From Halorussus limi (lineage in GTDB: Archaea > Halobacteriota > Halobacteria > Halobacteriales > Haladaptataceae): DNA of 64,000 nt. The notes under the pieces were generated by a model. It did no database searches. It was not told where the DNA came from and saw only the letters and a list, made by a program, of their open reading frames with translations. Where the stretch lies: NCBI RefSeq assembly GCF_023238205.1, contig NZ_CP096659.1, positions 1,364,001-1,428,000 on the forward strand. The letters are read 5' to 3'. Numbering within the stretch: position 1 is the first letter of the stretch; each line of letters starts with the position of its first letter. Shown here one piece after another: positions 13,737-22,685 of the stretch. Made by a program: the position numbers and the translations under genes.

Positions 13737-15809
13737 ATGAAGTGGTCGCCGACCAGACGTGAGTTCCTCGGCGTCGCCGGTCCGGGCAGTGTCGCGTCGT
13801 CGGTCGTCGCCGACCGCCCGGCGAGTCTCGGGAACGTCTCACTCGGGAACGCGTCCGACGCCGTGCCGGACCATCCGCTCGCGCCGACGCCCGAGGTCGA
13901 GTGGTCAGTCGATACCGACACCGAGAAGCCGCTACTTCGGCGGTCGGAGACCGGCGACGCGGTCTACCTCGGGACCGAGACCGGCGTTCGGGGGTTCTCG
14001 ACCGACGGCACCGAGCGGTGGCGCCGCCGGATTCCGAGGGCCGACGCCGACCGCCCGGTCGAGATACATCCCGGAACCGGCGCGGTCTACGCCGAAGGGA
14101 AGGCGCAACTCCGCGCTCTCGACGCCGAAGACGGTCACACCCGCTGGCGGTACCCCGGCGAGAGCGGGACCGCCGAGAGATACGTGGACGTCTCGCTGGT
14201 GACTTCGGAGACGGTCTTCCTGAGAGACGACGGCATCGCGGCGGTCGCGGCGTCTGACGGCCGCGAGCGGTGGCGATTCCGACCGGACGAGTCGCTCTGG
14301 TTCCCCTCGCGCATCGACGGTGACGACCTCTACGTCGGGACGACCAGCGGCCACCTCTACGCCCTCTCGACCGCCGACGGGAGCGTCCGCTGGCACGTCG
14401 ACCGCTCTGCGGACGGTGCCCCGCGGTTCTCGGTCGCCGGCGTGACCGACGACGCCGTGTTCGCGTGGAACTACGATGCCGGGGAACTGTACGCCTTCGA
14501 CCGCGACGACGGGGCGCTCCGGTGGCGATTCGACGCCGAGGTAAACGAGAGCGGGTTTCCCGGGGCGGTTCGGGACGAGGCGGTGTACCTCGGCGACGGT
14601 TCGCTGGTCCGCGCGATTTCGCCCGCCGACGGGACCGAACGCTGGCGATACGACGCGGGGAGGCCGGTCGTCGGTTGGCCCCAGTTCGACGGCCGGACCG
14701 CGTACTTCGGCGCGAGCGGCAGCGTCCACGCGGTTTCGACCGACGACGGAACCGGCCGGTGGCAGTTCTCCACGGGGACGGACCGAGCGTACGTCGCCGG
14801 CGTCGCCGACGGGACGGTCGTCGCGCACGGCAGGACCGACGCCCTCTACGGACTGGACGCGGACCGCGGCCACCTCCGGTGGCGGTTCGACTCCCCCGGC
14901 CACGCGCGGTGGTTGCCGCAGGTCGACGACGACAGGGTCTACTTCGCCACCGAGTCGGGCACCCTCTACGCCCTCTCGTCGCCCGGTTCGACGCCGCTCT
15001 ACGACGCCGCTCGGACTCTCACCTCGCCGGCGGGCCTCGCGGTCGGCGGTCTCCTCGGCGCGGCGACTCTCGCCGGCGCCTACCGCCGCCGAAGTCGCGA
15101 CGGGGACACCCCCGACGAACCGGCCGAACCGACTGAACCGACCCGGGTCGCCGACTTCGAACTCCGGGACGTTCTCGCCCGGAGCGCCGACGCCGAGGTC
15201 CGCGACGCCCGGACCCCGGCGGGCGAGCGCGTCGCGCTGAAACGCTTCGACCCGGACGCAATCGCCGACGACGCCTTCGAGTCCGCGGTCGAGACGTGGG
15301 CCGCCCTCGACGCGCCGGGCGTCCTCGCGGTTCGCCGGCGGGGAACCGACCCGGTGCCGTGGGTCGCCACCGACCCGGTGGACGCATCGCTCGCCGACCC
15401 CGCCGACTCGTCGGTCGTTGACCTCTCGACTGCCGACCTCGCCCGCGCTCTCGCCGACGCGGCCGAGACGCTCCACCGCGCCCACCGCGAGGGCGTCGTC
15501 CACGGCGCTCTCGGTCCCGAGAACCTCTGGTTCGCCGACGGCGGGGTCCGAGTCGGCGGTTGGGGCCTCGCCGCGGCGCGCCGAGGCCAGTCGAGCGTCC
15601 GGCCGCCGGAATCGGACGCCGACCCGGAGACCGCCGACACCTACCGACTCGCGGCGGCGGCCGACGACCTGCTCGGCGAGTCCGCAACCGACCCCGACCG
15701 ACCCGACGAACTCGACGGCGTACTCTCGCGGGCGCTCGCGGCCGACCCCGCCGACCGCTACGGTTCGGCGCTCCGGTTCGCCGACGCGCTCCGGTGGGCG
15801 GTCAGGTAG
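13737..15809 (+). CDS. Exported PQQ-like beta-propeller fused to a cytoplasmic pseudokinase
   Basis: 690 residues. N-terminus has a Tat-like motif (TRREFLGVAG, residues 6-15). Residues about 50-425 are repeats of the pattern vYlGt..G.lyAls..DG..rWr, a PQQ/WD-type beta-propeller. A hydrophobic segment (SPAGLAVGGLLGAATLAGAY, near 431-450) is followed by Arg-rich residues, so the propeller lies outside and the rest inside. Residues about 474-690 resemble a Hanks-type kinase: ALKRF retains the ATP-binding Lys, but the catalytic loop reads VVHGALGPENLW (Asp and Lys lost) and the DFG position reads VGGWGLA. It is therefore a probable pseudokinase sensor. Neighbours give no pathway clue. Confidence 0.85.
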   Translation: MKWSPTRREFLGVAGPGSVASSVVADRPASLGNVSLGNASDAVPDHPLAPTPEVEWSVDTDTEKPLLRRSETGDAVYLGTETGVRGFSTDGTERWRRRIPRADADRPVEIHPGTGAVYAEGKAQLRALDAEDGHTRWRYPGESGTAERYVDVSLVTSETVFLRDDGIAAVAASDGRERWRFRPDESLWFPSRIDGDDLYVGTTSGHLYALSTADGSVRWHVDRSADGAPRFSVAGVTDDAVFAWNYDAGELYAFDRDDGALRWRFDAEVNESGFPGAVRDEAVYLGDGSLVRAISPADGTERWRYDAGRPVVGWPQFDGRTAYFGASGSVHAVSTDDGTGRWQFSTGTDRAYVAGVADGTVVAHGRTDALYGLDADRGHLRWRFDSPGHARWLPQVDDDRVYFATESGTLYALSSPGSTPLYDAARTLTSPAGLAVGGLLGAATLAGAYRRRSRDGDTPDEPAEPTEPTRVADFELRDVLARSADAEVRDARTPAGERVALKRFDPDAIADDAFESAVETWAALDAPGVLAVRRRGTDPVPWVATDPVDASLADPADSSVVDLSTADLARALADAAETLHRAHREGVVHGALGPENLWFADGGVRVGGWGLAAARRGQSSVRPPESDADPETADTYRLAAAADDLLGESATDPDRPDELDGVLSRALAADPADRYGSALRFADALRWAVR

Positions 15810-15905
15810 TCCGGTGGGGGTCCGTAGTCTGGCGGGTGGTCCGGTAGTCCGGCGAGCGGTCGGGTAGTCCGACAGGCGGTCGGGTAGTCCGACAGGCGGT
15901 CGGGT
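15801..15905 (+). repeat. 20-bp tandem repeat starting at the pseudokinase stop codon
   Basis: Units at 15861-15880 and 15881-15900 are identical (CGGGTAGTCCGACAGGCGGT). Degenerate copies precede them at 15841-15860 and 15821-15840, a weaker one at 15801-15820 spans the TAG stop, and a partial unit starts at 15901. The period is 20 bp. No spacers, so it is not CRISPR. Confidence 0.75.
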
Positions 15906-16002
15906 GGCGAACCGGATTCGGGGCCGACCGGTCGGGACCGCGGGGACGGACTAACGCGGTTCAGAAACCCATTTACCCGCCGGTCGAAAACCAACGGGTA
16001 AC

Positions 16003-17778
16003 ATGTATCTCCAGTTCCGGGACGACGTGGAGGACGCGCTCGTCTCCGCGCTCGAAGCGCTCGACCTCCCGACCGACGACCTCGGCGTCGAGGACCCGCC
16101 CGAGGGCGTCGAGGCCGTGCTGGCCAGTAGCGCGGCGTTCCGCCTCGCCGGCGAGGTCGGCGCGCCCCCGCCGCAGGTCGCGGGGCAAATCGCCGACGAA
16201 ATCGACGTGAGCGAGTACGACCTCGTCGCTGACGCCTCGGCGCAGGGCCCCTACGTCAACTTCGCGCCGAGCGACGCCTACTACGAGGGCACGGTCGAGG
16301 AGGCCCAGCGCGCCGACTTCGGCCACCTCGAACCGACCGGCGAGGAGGTCGTGGTCGAACACACCTCCGCGAACCCGACCGGTCCGGTCCACGTCGGCCG
16401 GGCGCGCAACCCCATCGTGGGCGACGCCGTGGCGCGAGTTCTGTCGTTCGCGGGCCACGACGTGGACCGCCACTACTACGTCAACGACGCGGGTCGCCAG
16501 ATGGCCGTCTTCACGTGGGCCTACGAAACCTTCGACGAGTCCGACCTCGACGCCGACCCCGAACGCGACAAGGACGACTACGACCTCGTGCGCTACTACC
16601 GGAAGGGCAACGACTTCCTCGAGTCGGGCGACCCCGACGCGGTCGAGGAAGCCGAGGCCGAGATTCAGACCATCATGCAGGGCCTCGAAGCGGGCGACGA
16701 GGAGACCTACGAGCGCGTCCAGACGGTCGTGGACACCGTCCTCGGCGGGATGCGTGAGACGCTCGACCGCCTGCCCGCGGAGTTCGACGAGTTCGTCAAG
16801 GAGACCCGGTTCCTCCGCGACGGGTCGGCCGACGACGTGGTCTCGCGCCTGAAGGAACTGGACGAGGCCGTCTACGAGGAGGAGGCGTGGCAACTCGACC
16901 TGGAGGCGTTCGACGTCGAGAAGAACTTCGTGTTCCTGCGGTCGGACGGCACCACGCTCTACGCGACCCGGGACCTCGCCCACCACGAGTGGAAGTTCGA
17001 GAACTACGACCGCGCCGTGACCGTCCTCGGCGAGGACCACAAGCTACAGGCCCGCCAGATGAACGCGACGCTCGACCTGCTGGGCAACGACACCGACCAG
17101 TTGCGGCAGGTCATCTACTCCTACGTCAATCTCCCCGAGGGCAAGATGTCCACCCGGGCGGGCACCGGCATCGATTTGGACGACCTGCTCGACGAGGCCA
17201 TCGACCGCGCCCGCGAGGAGGTCGAGACCCGCCTCGACGACCGCATCCGCGACGACGACCTGACCGACGAGGACGTAGAGCGCATCGCCGAGCAGGTCGG
17301 CATCGGCGCGGTCCGCTACGACATCGTCTCGAAGCAACCGACGAAGGCCATCACCTTCGAGTGGGACCGCGCGCTCGACTTCGAGGCCCAGAGCGCGCCC
17401 TACGTCCAGTACGTCCACGCGCGGTGCTGCGGCATCCTCGAAGAGGCGGGCATCGAACCGGAGGGGTCGGCCGACGTCGCCGAGGAGTTCGACGCCTCGC
17501 TGCTCGAAACCGAGGCCGAGCGAGAACTGCTGGAGGTCGTCGCGCGCTTCCCCGCCGTCATCGAGGAGGCCGCCGAGGACCTCGAACCCCACGTGGTCGC
17601 GACCTACACCCGCGACATCGCCGAGACGTTCAACACCTTCTACCGGGAGTGTCCCGTTCTCGCGGACGACGTGGACGACGACCTGCGCGACGCCCGCCTC
17701 GCGCTGGTCGCGGCGTCGAAACACGCGGTCGGCAACGCCCTGCAGGTCCTCGGCGTCGCCGCGCCCCGGTCGATGTAG
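16003..17778 (+). CDS. argS: Arginyl-tRNA synthetase
   Basis: 591 residues. Class I synthetase that charges tRNA-Arg. The N-terminal tRNA D-loop-binding domain (about 1-110) is followed by [20 protein letters not shown], containing the HIGH-equivalent HVGR, the Rossmann catalytic domain, and [14 protein letters not shown], the KMSKS-equivalent loop. The C-terminal helical anticodon domain ends with the usual [13 protein letters not shown]. Length and ends are normal, with no insertion or intein. It converges with the small membrane protein at 17779-17916 with no base between stop codons. Confidence 0.97.
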   Translation: MYLQFRDDVEDALVSALEALDLPTDDLGVEDPPEGVEAVLASSAAFRLAGEVGAPPPQVAGQIADEIDVSEYDLVADASAQGPYVNFAPSDAYYEGTVEEAQRADFGHLEPTGEEVVVEHTSANPTGPVHVGRARNPIVGDAVARVLSFAGHDVDRHYYVNDAGRQMAVFTWAYETFDESDLDADPERDKDDYDLVRYYRKGNDFLESGDPDAVEEAEAEIQTIMQGLEAGDEETYERVQTVVDTVLGGMRETLDRLPAEFDEFVKETRFLRDGSADDVVSRLKELDEAVYEEEAWQLDLEAFDVEKNFVFLRSDGTTLYATRDLAHHEWKFENYDRAVTVLGEDHKLQARQMNATLDLLGNDTDQLRQVIYSYVNLPEGKMSTRAGTGIDLDDLLDEAIDRAREEVETRLDDRIRDDDLTDEDVERIAEQVGIGAVRYDIVSKQPTKAITFEWDRALDFEAQSAPYVQYVHARCCGILEEAGIEPEGSADVAEEFDASLLETEAERELLEVVARFPAVIEEAAEDLEPHVVATYTRDIAETFNTFYRECPVLADDVDDDLRDARLALVAASKHAVGNALQVLGVAAPRSM

Positions 17779-17916
17779 TCACACCGGGAGCGCGACGCCG
17801 ATTCCCGCCGACAGTAACTGTCCGCCGACGAACAGAACCGCCCCCGCGGCGACCCCGAGCGTCAGTATCACGAAGATCAGTACCCACCAGAACGGCACCG
17901 AGCTATCGTCTGCCAT
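17779..17916 (-). CDS. 45-residue single-span membrane protein
   Basis: ATG at 17916, TGA at 17779-17781. The peptide begins MADDSSVPFWWVLIFVILTL and continues as a long hydrophobic, Gly/Ala/Val-rich stretch ending GIGVALPV; it reads as one or two transmembrane segments after an acidic head. The composition is far from that of a random frame in this GC-rich DNA. It abuts the argS stop codon tail to tail and lies 42 nt downstream of the MinD4-like gene on the same strand, so the two could share a transcript. Function unknown. Confidence 0.65.
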   Translation of the reverse strand: MADDSSVPFWWVLIFVILTLGVAAGAVLFVGGQLLSAGIGVALPV

Positions 17917-17958
17917 GCTGATACGTTCCGCCGCGAAGCCCCTTATTCGTTCGCGCCG

Positions 17959-19638
17959 TCACTTGAACAGCGACCCGATGCGGCCCAGCATGCCGCCGTT
18001 CTCCCCGGGCTCCTCGTCGTCGGACTCGTCGGCTTCGAAGCCATCGCCATCCGACTCGGCGTCGGCCAGCGTACCGTCGCCCGTGCTTTCGCTTCGAGCG
18101 GCGTCCGCGGCCTCACGGCCGCGTTCCTCGAACGGGACCGCGCCCGAGTCGTCGTCCCACTCGCTCGCCTCGTTCGCTGCGTCGCCCACGGCGAGCGGGT
18201 CGCTCTCCTCGTCCGCGGCAAGCGGGTCCCTCTCCTCGCCCGCATCCAGTAGGTCGCTTCCTTCGTCATCGAGTCGGTCGTCTTCTTCATCACCGAGCGA
18301 GTCGACGTCGGACGAGTCGGCGTTCGCGTCGATTGAGTCCTCGTCGTCGAGCGTATCTCCGTCACCTCCACCGAGCGATTCGTCGTCTTCGGGCGCGTCG
18401 CCGCCGTCGTCCGCTCCGGCGAGGGGGTCCTCGGAACTCCCGGACGCGAAGCCGTCGGCCGCGGCAAGCGGGTCGTCTCCGGAACTCCCGCCGAGACGCT
18501 CGTCGCTGATGTGTTCGTTGATGAGGTCGTCCACGCTCCGGGCCTCGCTGGCGTCCGGTTGGTCGTCGGTCGCGTCGTCGTCCGGCGACTCGTCGGCGAC
18601 GCTCTCGCGTTCGTCGTCGGGGGCCGCCTCCGCGGCCGCGCCCGCCGACTGGTCGCCGAACAGCGCGTCGGTGTCGCCGTCCGCCGCCCCGCCGAGCGCG
18701 TTCCGGACGTTTTGGGCCGCGTCGGCGCTGAGTGGGTCGTCTGCGTCTGCGTCCGCGTCCGTCGCCTCGGCCGAGTCCGCGGCGTCTGCCGACGACATGT
18801 CGAACGACTCGCTCTCCGCCGAACCGATGTCGCCGTCGTCGCTCCCGTCGGCGAGGTCAGCGTCTTCGCGTGCCGAGTCGGCGTCTTCGTCGGCGTCCTC
18901 GTCCTCGACCGCTTCGAGTTCGGGGTCGGGGTCGGCCTCGCCGGTCAGGACCGCGGCGAGGTCGCGGTACGCCTGCCCGGCGGGCGCGTTGGGCGCGAAC
19001 GCGGCGAGCGGTCGCCCGGCGTCGATGCCCATCGGGACCGCCTCGTCCTGCGGGACGACGCCGAGGACCTCCGTGCCGAGGGTCTCCTCCACGTCGTCGG
19101 CGTTCAAGATGTCGCTGCTGCGCTGGGTCAGGACCGCTCCCCGGACCTCGGTCTCGACGCGCTCGGCGAGTTCGCCGGTCTTGGCGGTGTCTCGGACGGA
19201 GGCAACGTCGGGCGTCGCCACCAGCAGGACGCCGTCGGCCAGCGCCAGCGGAACGAGGGTGTCGTAACTGACGCCCGCGCCCGTGTCGAGCAGAACGAAG
19301 TCGTACGCCTCGCGGAGCGACTCCACGACGCCCTGCAGGTTCGCGGGGTCGGACTTGACGAACGCTTCGATGTCGGTCGCGCTCGGAAGCACGTCGATGT
19401 CGCCGGGCGCGCGGTCGACGGCCGCCTCGAAGTCGGCCTCGCCCGCCAACACCTCGTGGAGCGTCGGCGTCTGGATTTCGAAGTCGAGGAAGTCCGCGAG
19501 GTTCGCCATCCCGAGGTCGGTGTCCACGACGACGACCGAGTGTCCTCGGTCGGCCAGCATCGCCCCGAGGTTGATGGCGGTCGTCGTCTTCCCGACACCT
19601 CCTTTGCCGCTCGCTATCGCGTATACCGTGTCGGACAT
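17959..19638 (-). CDS. minD4: MinD4-like ATPase with long acidic tail and membrane-targeting end
   Basis: 559 residues from ATG 19638, which has a TATA box (TTTATATG, 19671-19678) 33 nt upstream. Residues 1-235 are a ParA/MinD ATPase: GKGGVGKTTTAINLGAM (deviant Walker A), VVVDTDLGMANL and FVLLDTGAGV. The following 300 residues are extremely Asp/Ser/Ala-rich and low in complexity. The last residues GGMLGRIGSLFK form a short amphipathic helix typical of MinD membrane-targeting sequences. Haloferax volcanii MinD4, which oscillates between poles and helps place archaella and chemoreceptor arrays, has this architecture. Orthology is likely but not proven. A single FtsZ-type partner gene is not present here. 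Confidence 0.85.
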   Translation of the reverse strand: MSDTVYAIASGKGGVGKTTTAINLGAMLADRGHSVVVVDTDLGMANLADFLDFEIQTPTLHEVLAGEADFEAAVDRAPGDIDVLPSATDIEAFVKSDPANLQGVVESLREAYDFVLLDTGAGVSYDTLVPLALADGVLLVATPDVASVRDTAKTGELAERVETEVRGAVLTQRSSDILNADDVEETLGTEVLGVVPQDEAVPMGIDAGRPLAAFAPNAPAGQAYRDLAAVLTGEADPDPELEAVEDEDADEDADSAREDADLADGSDDGDIGSAESESFDMSSADAADSAEATDADADADDPLSADAAQNVRNALGGAADGDTDALFGDQSAGAAAEAAPDDERESVADESPDDDATDDQPDASEARSVDDLINEHISDERLGGSSGDDPLAAADGFASGSSEDPLAGADDGGDAPEDDESLGGGDGDTLDDEDSIDANADSSDVDSLGDEEDDRLDDEGSDLLDAGEERDPLAADEESDPLAVGDAANEASEWDDDSGAVPFEERGREAADAARSESTGDGTLADAESDGDGFEADESDDEEPGENGGMLGRIGSLFK

Positions 19639-19905
19639 GATACTCGTTGTCCCAATCGAACCATGACACGCATATAAAGTTAGTCCGTCGGAGGCGACAC
19701 TTCGGGGGTGTTCGCGTCGATTGTCCGAAGCGTTCGACCGGCCTGCGCTTGAGGTGACAGTACGGACGGAAGTGACGAGCGGAGGACAATCGCCCGGCGA
19801 GTGCACGTGTCCGAATCGCCTCCGCGCGAGTGCGCGTAAGCCCACATCGTACACAACGGTCGTATGCAAAGGTTACTTACCCGCTGGCTAGCCTAGAACG
19901 ACGTA

Positions 19906-21147
19906 ATGAGCGAGCAGGAAGGCGAGCAGTCCGACAGGAAAAAGTACGAGTTCCAGAAGGTCATCGAGGACCTCAAAGACTACGAGGGCTCCGGGACTCA
20001 GCTCGTCACCATCTACATTCCGCCGGACAAGCAAATCAGCGACGTGGTCGCCCACGTCACCCAAGAGCACAGCGAAGCGAGCAACATCAAGTCAAAGCAG
20101 ACCCGGACGAACGTCCAAGACGCGCTCACGTCCATCAAGGACCGCCTGCGCTACTACGACGTGTACCCGCCGGACAACGGCATCGTCATCTTCAGCGGCG
20201 CTATCGACAGCGGCGGCGGTCGGACCGAGATGGTGACGAAGGTCCTCGAAGACCCGCCGGACCCCATCCAGTCGTTCCGCTACCACTGCGACTCGGCGTT
20301 CCTCACCGAACCGCTGGAGGGAATGCTGGCCGACAAGGGCCTGTACGGGCTCATCGTCCTCGACCGGCGCGAGGCCAACGTCGGGTGGTTGAAGGGCAAG
20401 CGCGTCGAACCCGTCAAGTCCGCGTCGTCGCTGGTGCCGGGCAAACAGCGCAAAGGCGGTCAGTCCGCCCAGCGTTTCGCTCGACTCCGCCTCGAAGCCA
20501 TCGACAACTTCTATCAGGAGGTCGCCGAGATGGCCAACGACCTGTTCGTCCCCGAGCGGGGCAACTTGGACGGCATCCTCGTCGGCGGTCCCTCCCCGAC
20601 CAAAGACGAGTTCCTCGACGGCGACTACCTCCACCACGAGCTTCAGGACCAAGTCCTCGGGAAGTTCGACGTCGCCTACACCGACGAGTCGGGACTCTAC
20701 GACCTCGTGGACAACGCGGAGGACGCCTTGGCCGACGCCGAGGTGATGAAGGACAAGAACGAGATGGAGGAGTTCTTCAAACAGCTTCACGACGGCGACA
20801 AGGCGACCTACGGGTTCGAGCCGACCCGCCGGAACCTCGTCATGGGGTCGGTCGACCGCCTCCTCCTCAGCGAGGACCTCCGGAAGGACGTGGTGGTCTA
20901 CGACTGCGGCGAGAAAGAGGAGTACGAGTTCGTCGACCAGCGAGCAGACACGCCCGAACACACCTGCGAGGACGGTTCGCAGGCCGAGGTCGAGGAGCGC
21001 GAGGACGCCATCGAGTTCCTGATGAACATCGCCGACCAGCGGGGCACCGAGACGAAGTTCATCTCCACCGACTTCGAGAAGGGCGAGCAGTTGCAGTCGG
21101 CGTTCGGCGGCGTCGCCGGGATTCTGCGCTACTCGACCGGCGTGTAA
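19906..21147 (+). CDS. prf1: Peptide chain release factor aRF1
   Basis: 413 residues. Recognises all three stop codons and triggers peptide release. Stop-codon recognition motif SNIKSKQTR (near residues 62-70), a YxCxxxF-like FRYHCDSAF, and the catalytic GKQRKGGQSAQRFARLR loop are all present. The C-terminal domain that contacts the ABCE1/aRF3 machinery includes the Cys residues YDCGEKEEY and HTCEDG of the archaeal mini-domain. Promoter-like AAGGTTACTTAC lies about 30 nt before the ATG. Confidence 0.98.
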   Translation: MSEQEGEQSDRKKYEFQKVIEDLKDYEGSGTQLVTIYIPPDKQISDVVAHVTQEHSEASNIKSKQTRTNVQDALTSIKDRLRYYDVYPPDNGIVIFSGAIDSGGGRTEMVTKVLEDPPDPIQSFRYHCDSAFLTEPLEGMLADKGLYGLIVLDRREANVGWLKGKRVEPVKSASSLVPGKQRKGGQSAQRFARLRLEAIDNFYQEVAEMANDLFVPERGNLDGILVGGPSPTKDEFLDGDYLHHELQDQVLGKFDVAYTDESGLYDLVDNAEDALADAEVMKDKNEMEEFFKQLHDGDKATYGFEPTRRNLVMGSVDRLLLSEDLRKDVVVYDCGEKEEYEFVDQRADTPEHTCEDGSQAEVEEREDAIEFLMNIADQRGTETKFISTDFEKGEQLQSAFGGVAGILRYSTGV

Positions 21148-21170
21148 ACTCCCTGTCTTCACTTCCTGCG

Positions 21171-21755
21171 TCAGTCCAGTGACCGGAGATGCGCGACTTT
21201 CTGCTCGTATTCCCGGACGTGACTCGGTAGTTCGTCGGGACCGAACCAGTCGAGGTCCGAAATCTCGCCGTGGTCCTCGATTTCGTCGGCGGTCAGTTCC
21301 GCCCCGCCGACGACGCGACCGGTGAACTCCACGACCGGAATCGGCAGTCGCTCGGGTTCCCCGAGGTCGAGTTCCATCGTTCGAGTCTGAAGCACGCCGG
21401 TGAGTTCGCACTCGATTCCGGTCTCCTCGCGGGTCTCCCGCCGGGCGGTCTCCGCCGGTTCCTCGCCGGACTCTCCCGCACCGCCGGGTGTCTCCCACTC
21501 GTCGCGGGCCGGACTGTAGACGCAGAGCAGACGGCCCTCGTCGTCGGTGACTGCCGCCCCGGCGGCGTAGGGGTAGAACCGGTCGAAGAACGCCGCGGCG
21601 CTCTCGGGAAACGCTGTCTCGTGGTGCGGGAGCGGTTCGACGGTCAGGGGGTCGAGTCGGGGCACGTCGCCCCAGCGCGACTTGACGCCGGAGAGGACTT
21701 CCTCGGCGCGCTTCTCGACCTCGTCGCGGATTTCGGCGCGGCGATTGCTGTTCAT
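21171..21755 (-). CDS. Nudix hydrolase
   Basis: 194 residues. The Nudix box is complete: [25 protein letters not shown] fits G-x5-E-x7-REUxEExGU (shown in two overlapping parts, [14 protein letters not shown] and [11 protein letters not shown], residues about 92-116). A helical N-terminal part of about 60 residues precedes the domain. Nudix enzymes hydrolyse nucleoside diphosphates linked to another group; the substrate cannot be told. It converges with prf1 (23 nt between stops) and starts 18 nt from the end of the broken tail of the Gln-rich gene. Confidence 0.9.
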   Translation of the reverse strand: MNSNRRAEIRDEVEKRAEEVLSGVKSRWGDVPRLDPLTVEPLPHHETAFPESAAAFFDRFYPYAAGAAVTDDEGRLLCVYSPARDEWETPGGAGESGEEPAETARRETREETGIECELTGVLQTRTMELDLGEPERLPIPVVEFTGRVVGGAELTADEIEDHGEISDLDWFGPDELPSHVREYEQKVAHLRSLD

Positions 21756-21773
21756 ACGTAACGTTCGTGACCG

Positions 21774-21935
21774 CTAACGTATAATTCCCGACGCAGGGTC
21801 CTTTTCGTAGCTCGCCCGAGCGTCGTCGAAGAAGTTCTGGAATCCGGACAGCGGAAGCTCAGTTACCTCGGTAATATCGCCGATATCGAACGTAGTATCG
21901 TCGAGACTGCTGTTGAGGCTGTTGTTGGGTGTCCT
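21774..21935 (-). other. Out-of-frame C-terminal segment of the Gln-rich gene
   Basis: In the frame +1 relative to the Gln-rich ORF, the minus strand reads through to TAG at 21774 with a sequence typical of real haloarchaeal protein: SSLDDTTFDIGDITEVTEL, then SGFQNFFDDARASYEKDPAS. It has no start of its own apart from the low-complexity stretch upstream. The simplest reading is that it was, or still is, the C-terminus of the protein encoded at 21859-22584, now separated by a frame change in the CAG/CAA-rich region. The left boundary given (21935) is approximate. Confidence 0.45.
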
Positions 21936-22584
21936 GTTGCCCCTGCTGTCGGTCTTGCTGTTGTGGGGACCGCTGGGATTGCTCTCGAGGTTGCCGCCGT
22001 CTGCTCGGCTGTGATCCTCCCTGCTGTTGGCCTTTCTGGGGCTGTTGCTGACTGCCCTGTCGGGGTTGCTGACTCTGTCGGCGAGGCTGTCGGGAACCCT
22101 GTTGGGGCTGCTGGTCGGTCTGTCGGGGGCGCTGTTGGAGACCCTGTTGCGGTGATTGGTGTTTCCCACCCTGCTGACTTTGCCGGGGCTGTTGGGTTTG
22201 CCGGCTCTGCTGACTCTGCCGGCTCTGCTGGTGGGGCTGTGATTGTTGCCGTCTGCCCTGCTGTGGCTCCGTCTGCTGATGGCCTTGCTGGCTACCTTGT
22301 CGAGGCTGCTGTGGGTGACTTTGCTGTCCACCCGTTTGCTGAGACTGGCTCTGACTCGGTGGAGCTTCGTGCGGCGTGGAGTCCCGAGCGGAGGCGTCGG
22401 GAGTCTGCTGGCTTTCCGAGGTGAACCGTCCCGTTCGGGGGTCTCGCCGCTGGTGTTGGGCCTTCTCCCGTTGCATCTGGCTGAACTCCGGGGAGTGACG
22501 GCGATCCCGTGGTTCCGGGTCGGCACCCCGACCGCGTCGTTTGGACTGCCGTGGATACTCGTCTTCCGGTGGTTGTTGACTCAT
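21859..22584 (-). CDS. Gln-rich low-complexity protein, probably frame-broken
   Basis: 241 residues from ATG 22584. The first 80 residues look like a normal gene (PRQSKRRGRGADPEPRDRR, QRRDPRTGRFTSESQQ). The rest is a Gln/Ser/Arg/Pro low-complexity tract built from CAG and CAA codons (SRQSQQSRQTQQPRQSQQ), ending in an odd basic SRRYYVRYRRYYRGN. The basic, aromatic end is unlike haloarchaeal proteins, whereas the overlapping frame reads an acidic globular-looking end (21774-21935). I infer a one-base indel or slippage in the repeat. Function unknown; the Gln-rich part is probably disordered. Confidence 0.6.
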   Translation of the reverse strand: MSQQPPEDEYPRQSKRRGRGADPEPRDRRHSPEFSQMQREKAQHQRRDPRTGRFTSESQQTPDASARDSTPHEAPPSQSQSQQTGGQQSHPQQPRQGSQQGHQQTEPQQGRRQQSQPHQQSRQSQQSRQTQQPRQSQQGGKHQSPQQGLQQRPRQTDQQPQQGSRQPRRQSQQPRQGSQQQPQKGQQQGGSQPSRRRQPREQSQRSPQQQDRQQGQQDTQQQPQQQSRRYYVRYRRYYRGN

Positions 22585-22685
22585 AGTGTGGAAACCCCGC
22601 GGTCGATTGTGGGCTCGTGGCCCTCTTCGGAAGTATAGACTCGTTACCAACGCTCATCACTCTACTGGCCTTTTAACGAGGGCTA

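Noticed and set aside
15801-15905. Tandem repeat considered as CRISPR
   Set aside because: Units are contiguous 20-mers with no spacers and no cas genes are present in the window.
17915-19267. Ser-rich 450-residue plus-strand frame opposite minD4
   Set aside because: It is the reverse reading of the Asp/Ser-rich minD4 tail; the poly-Ser look comes from repeated GAC/TCG codons.
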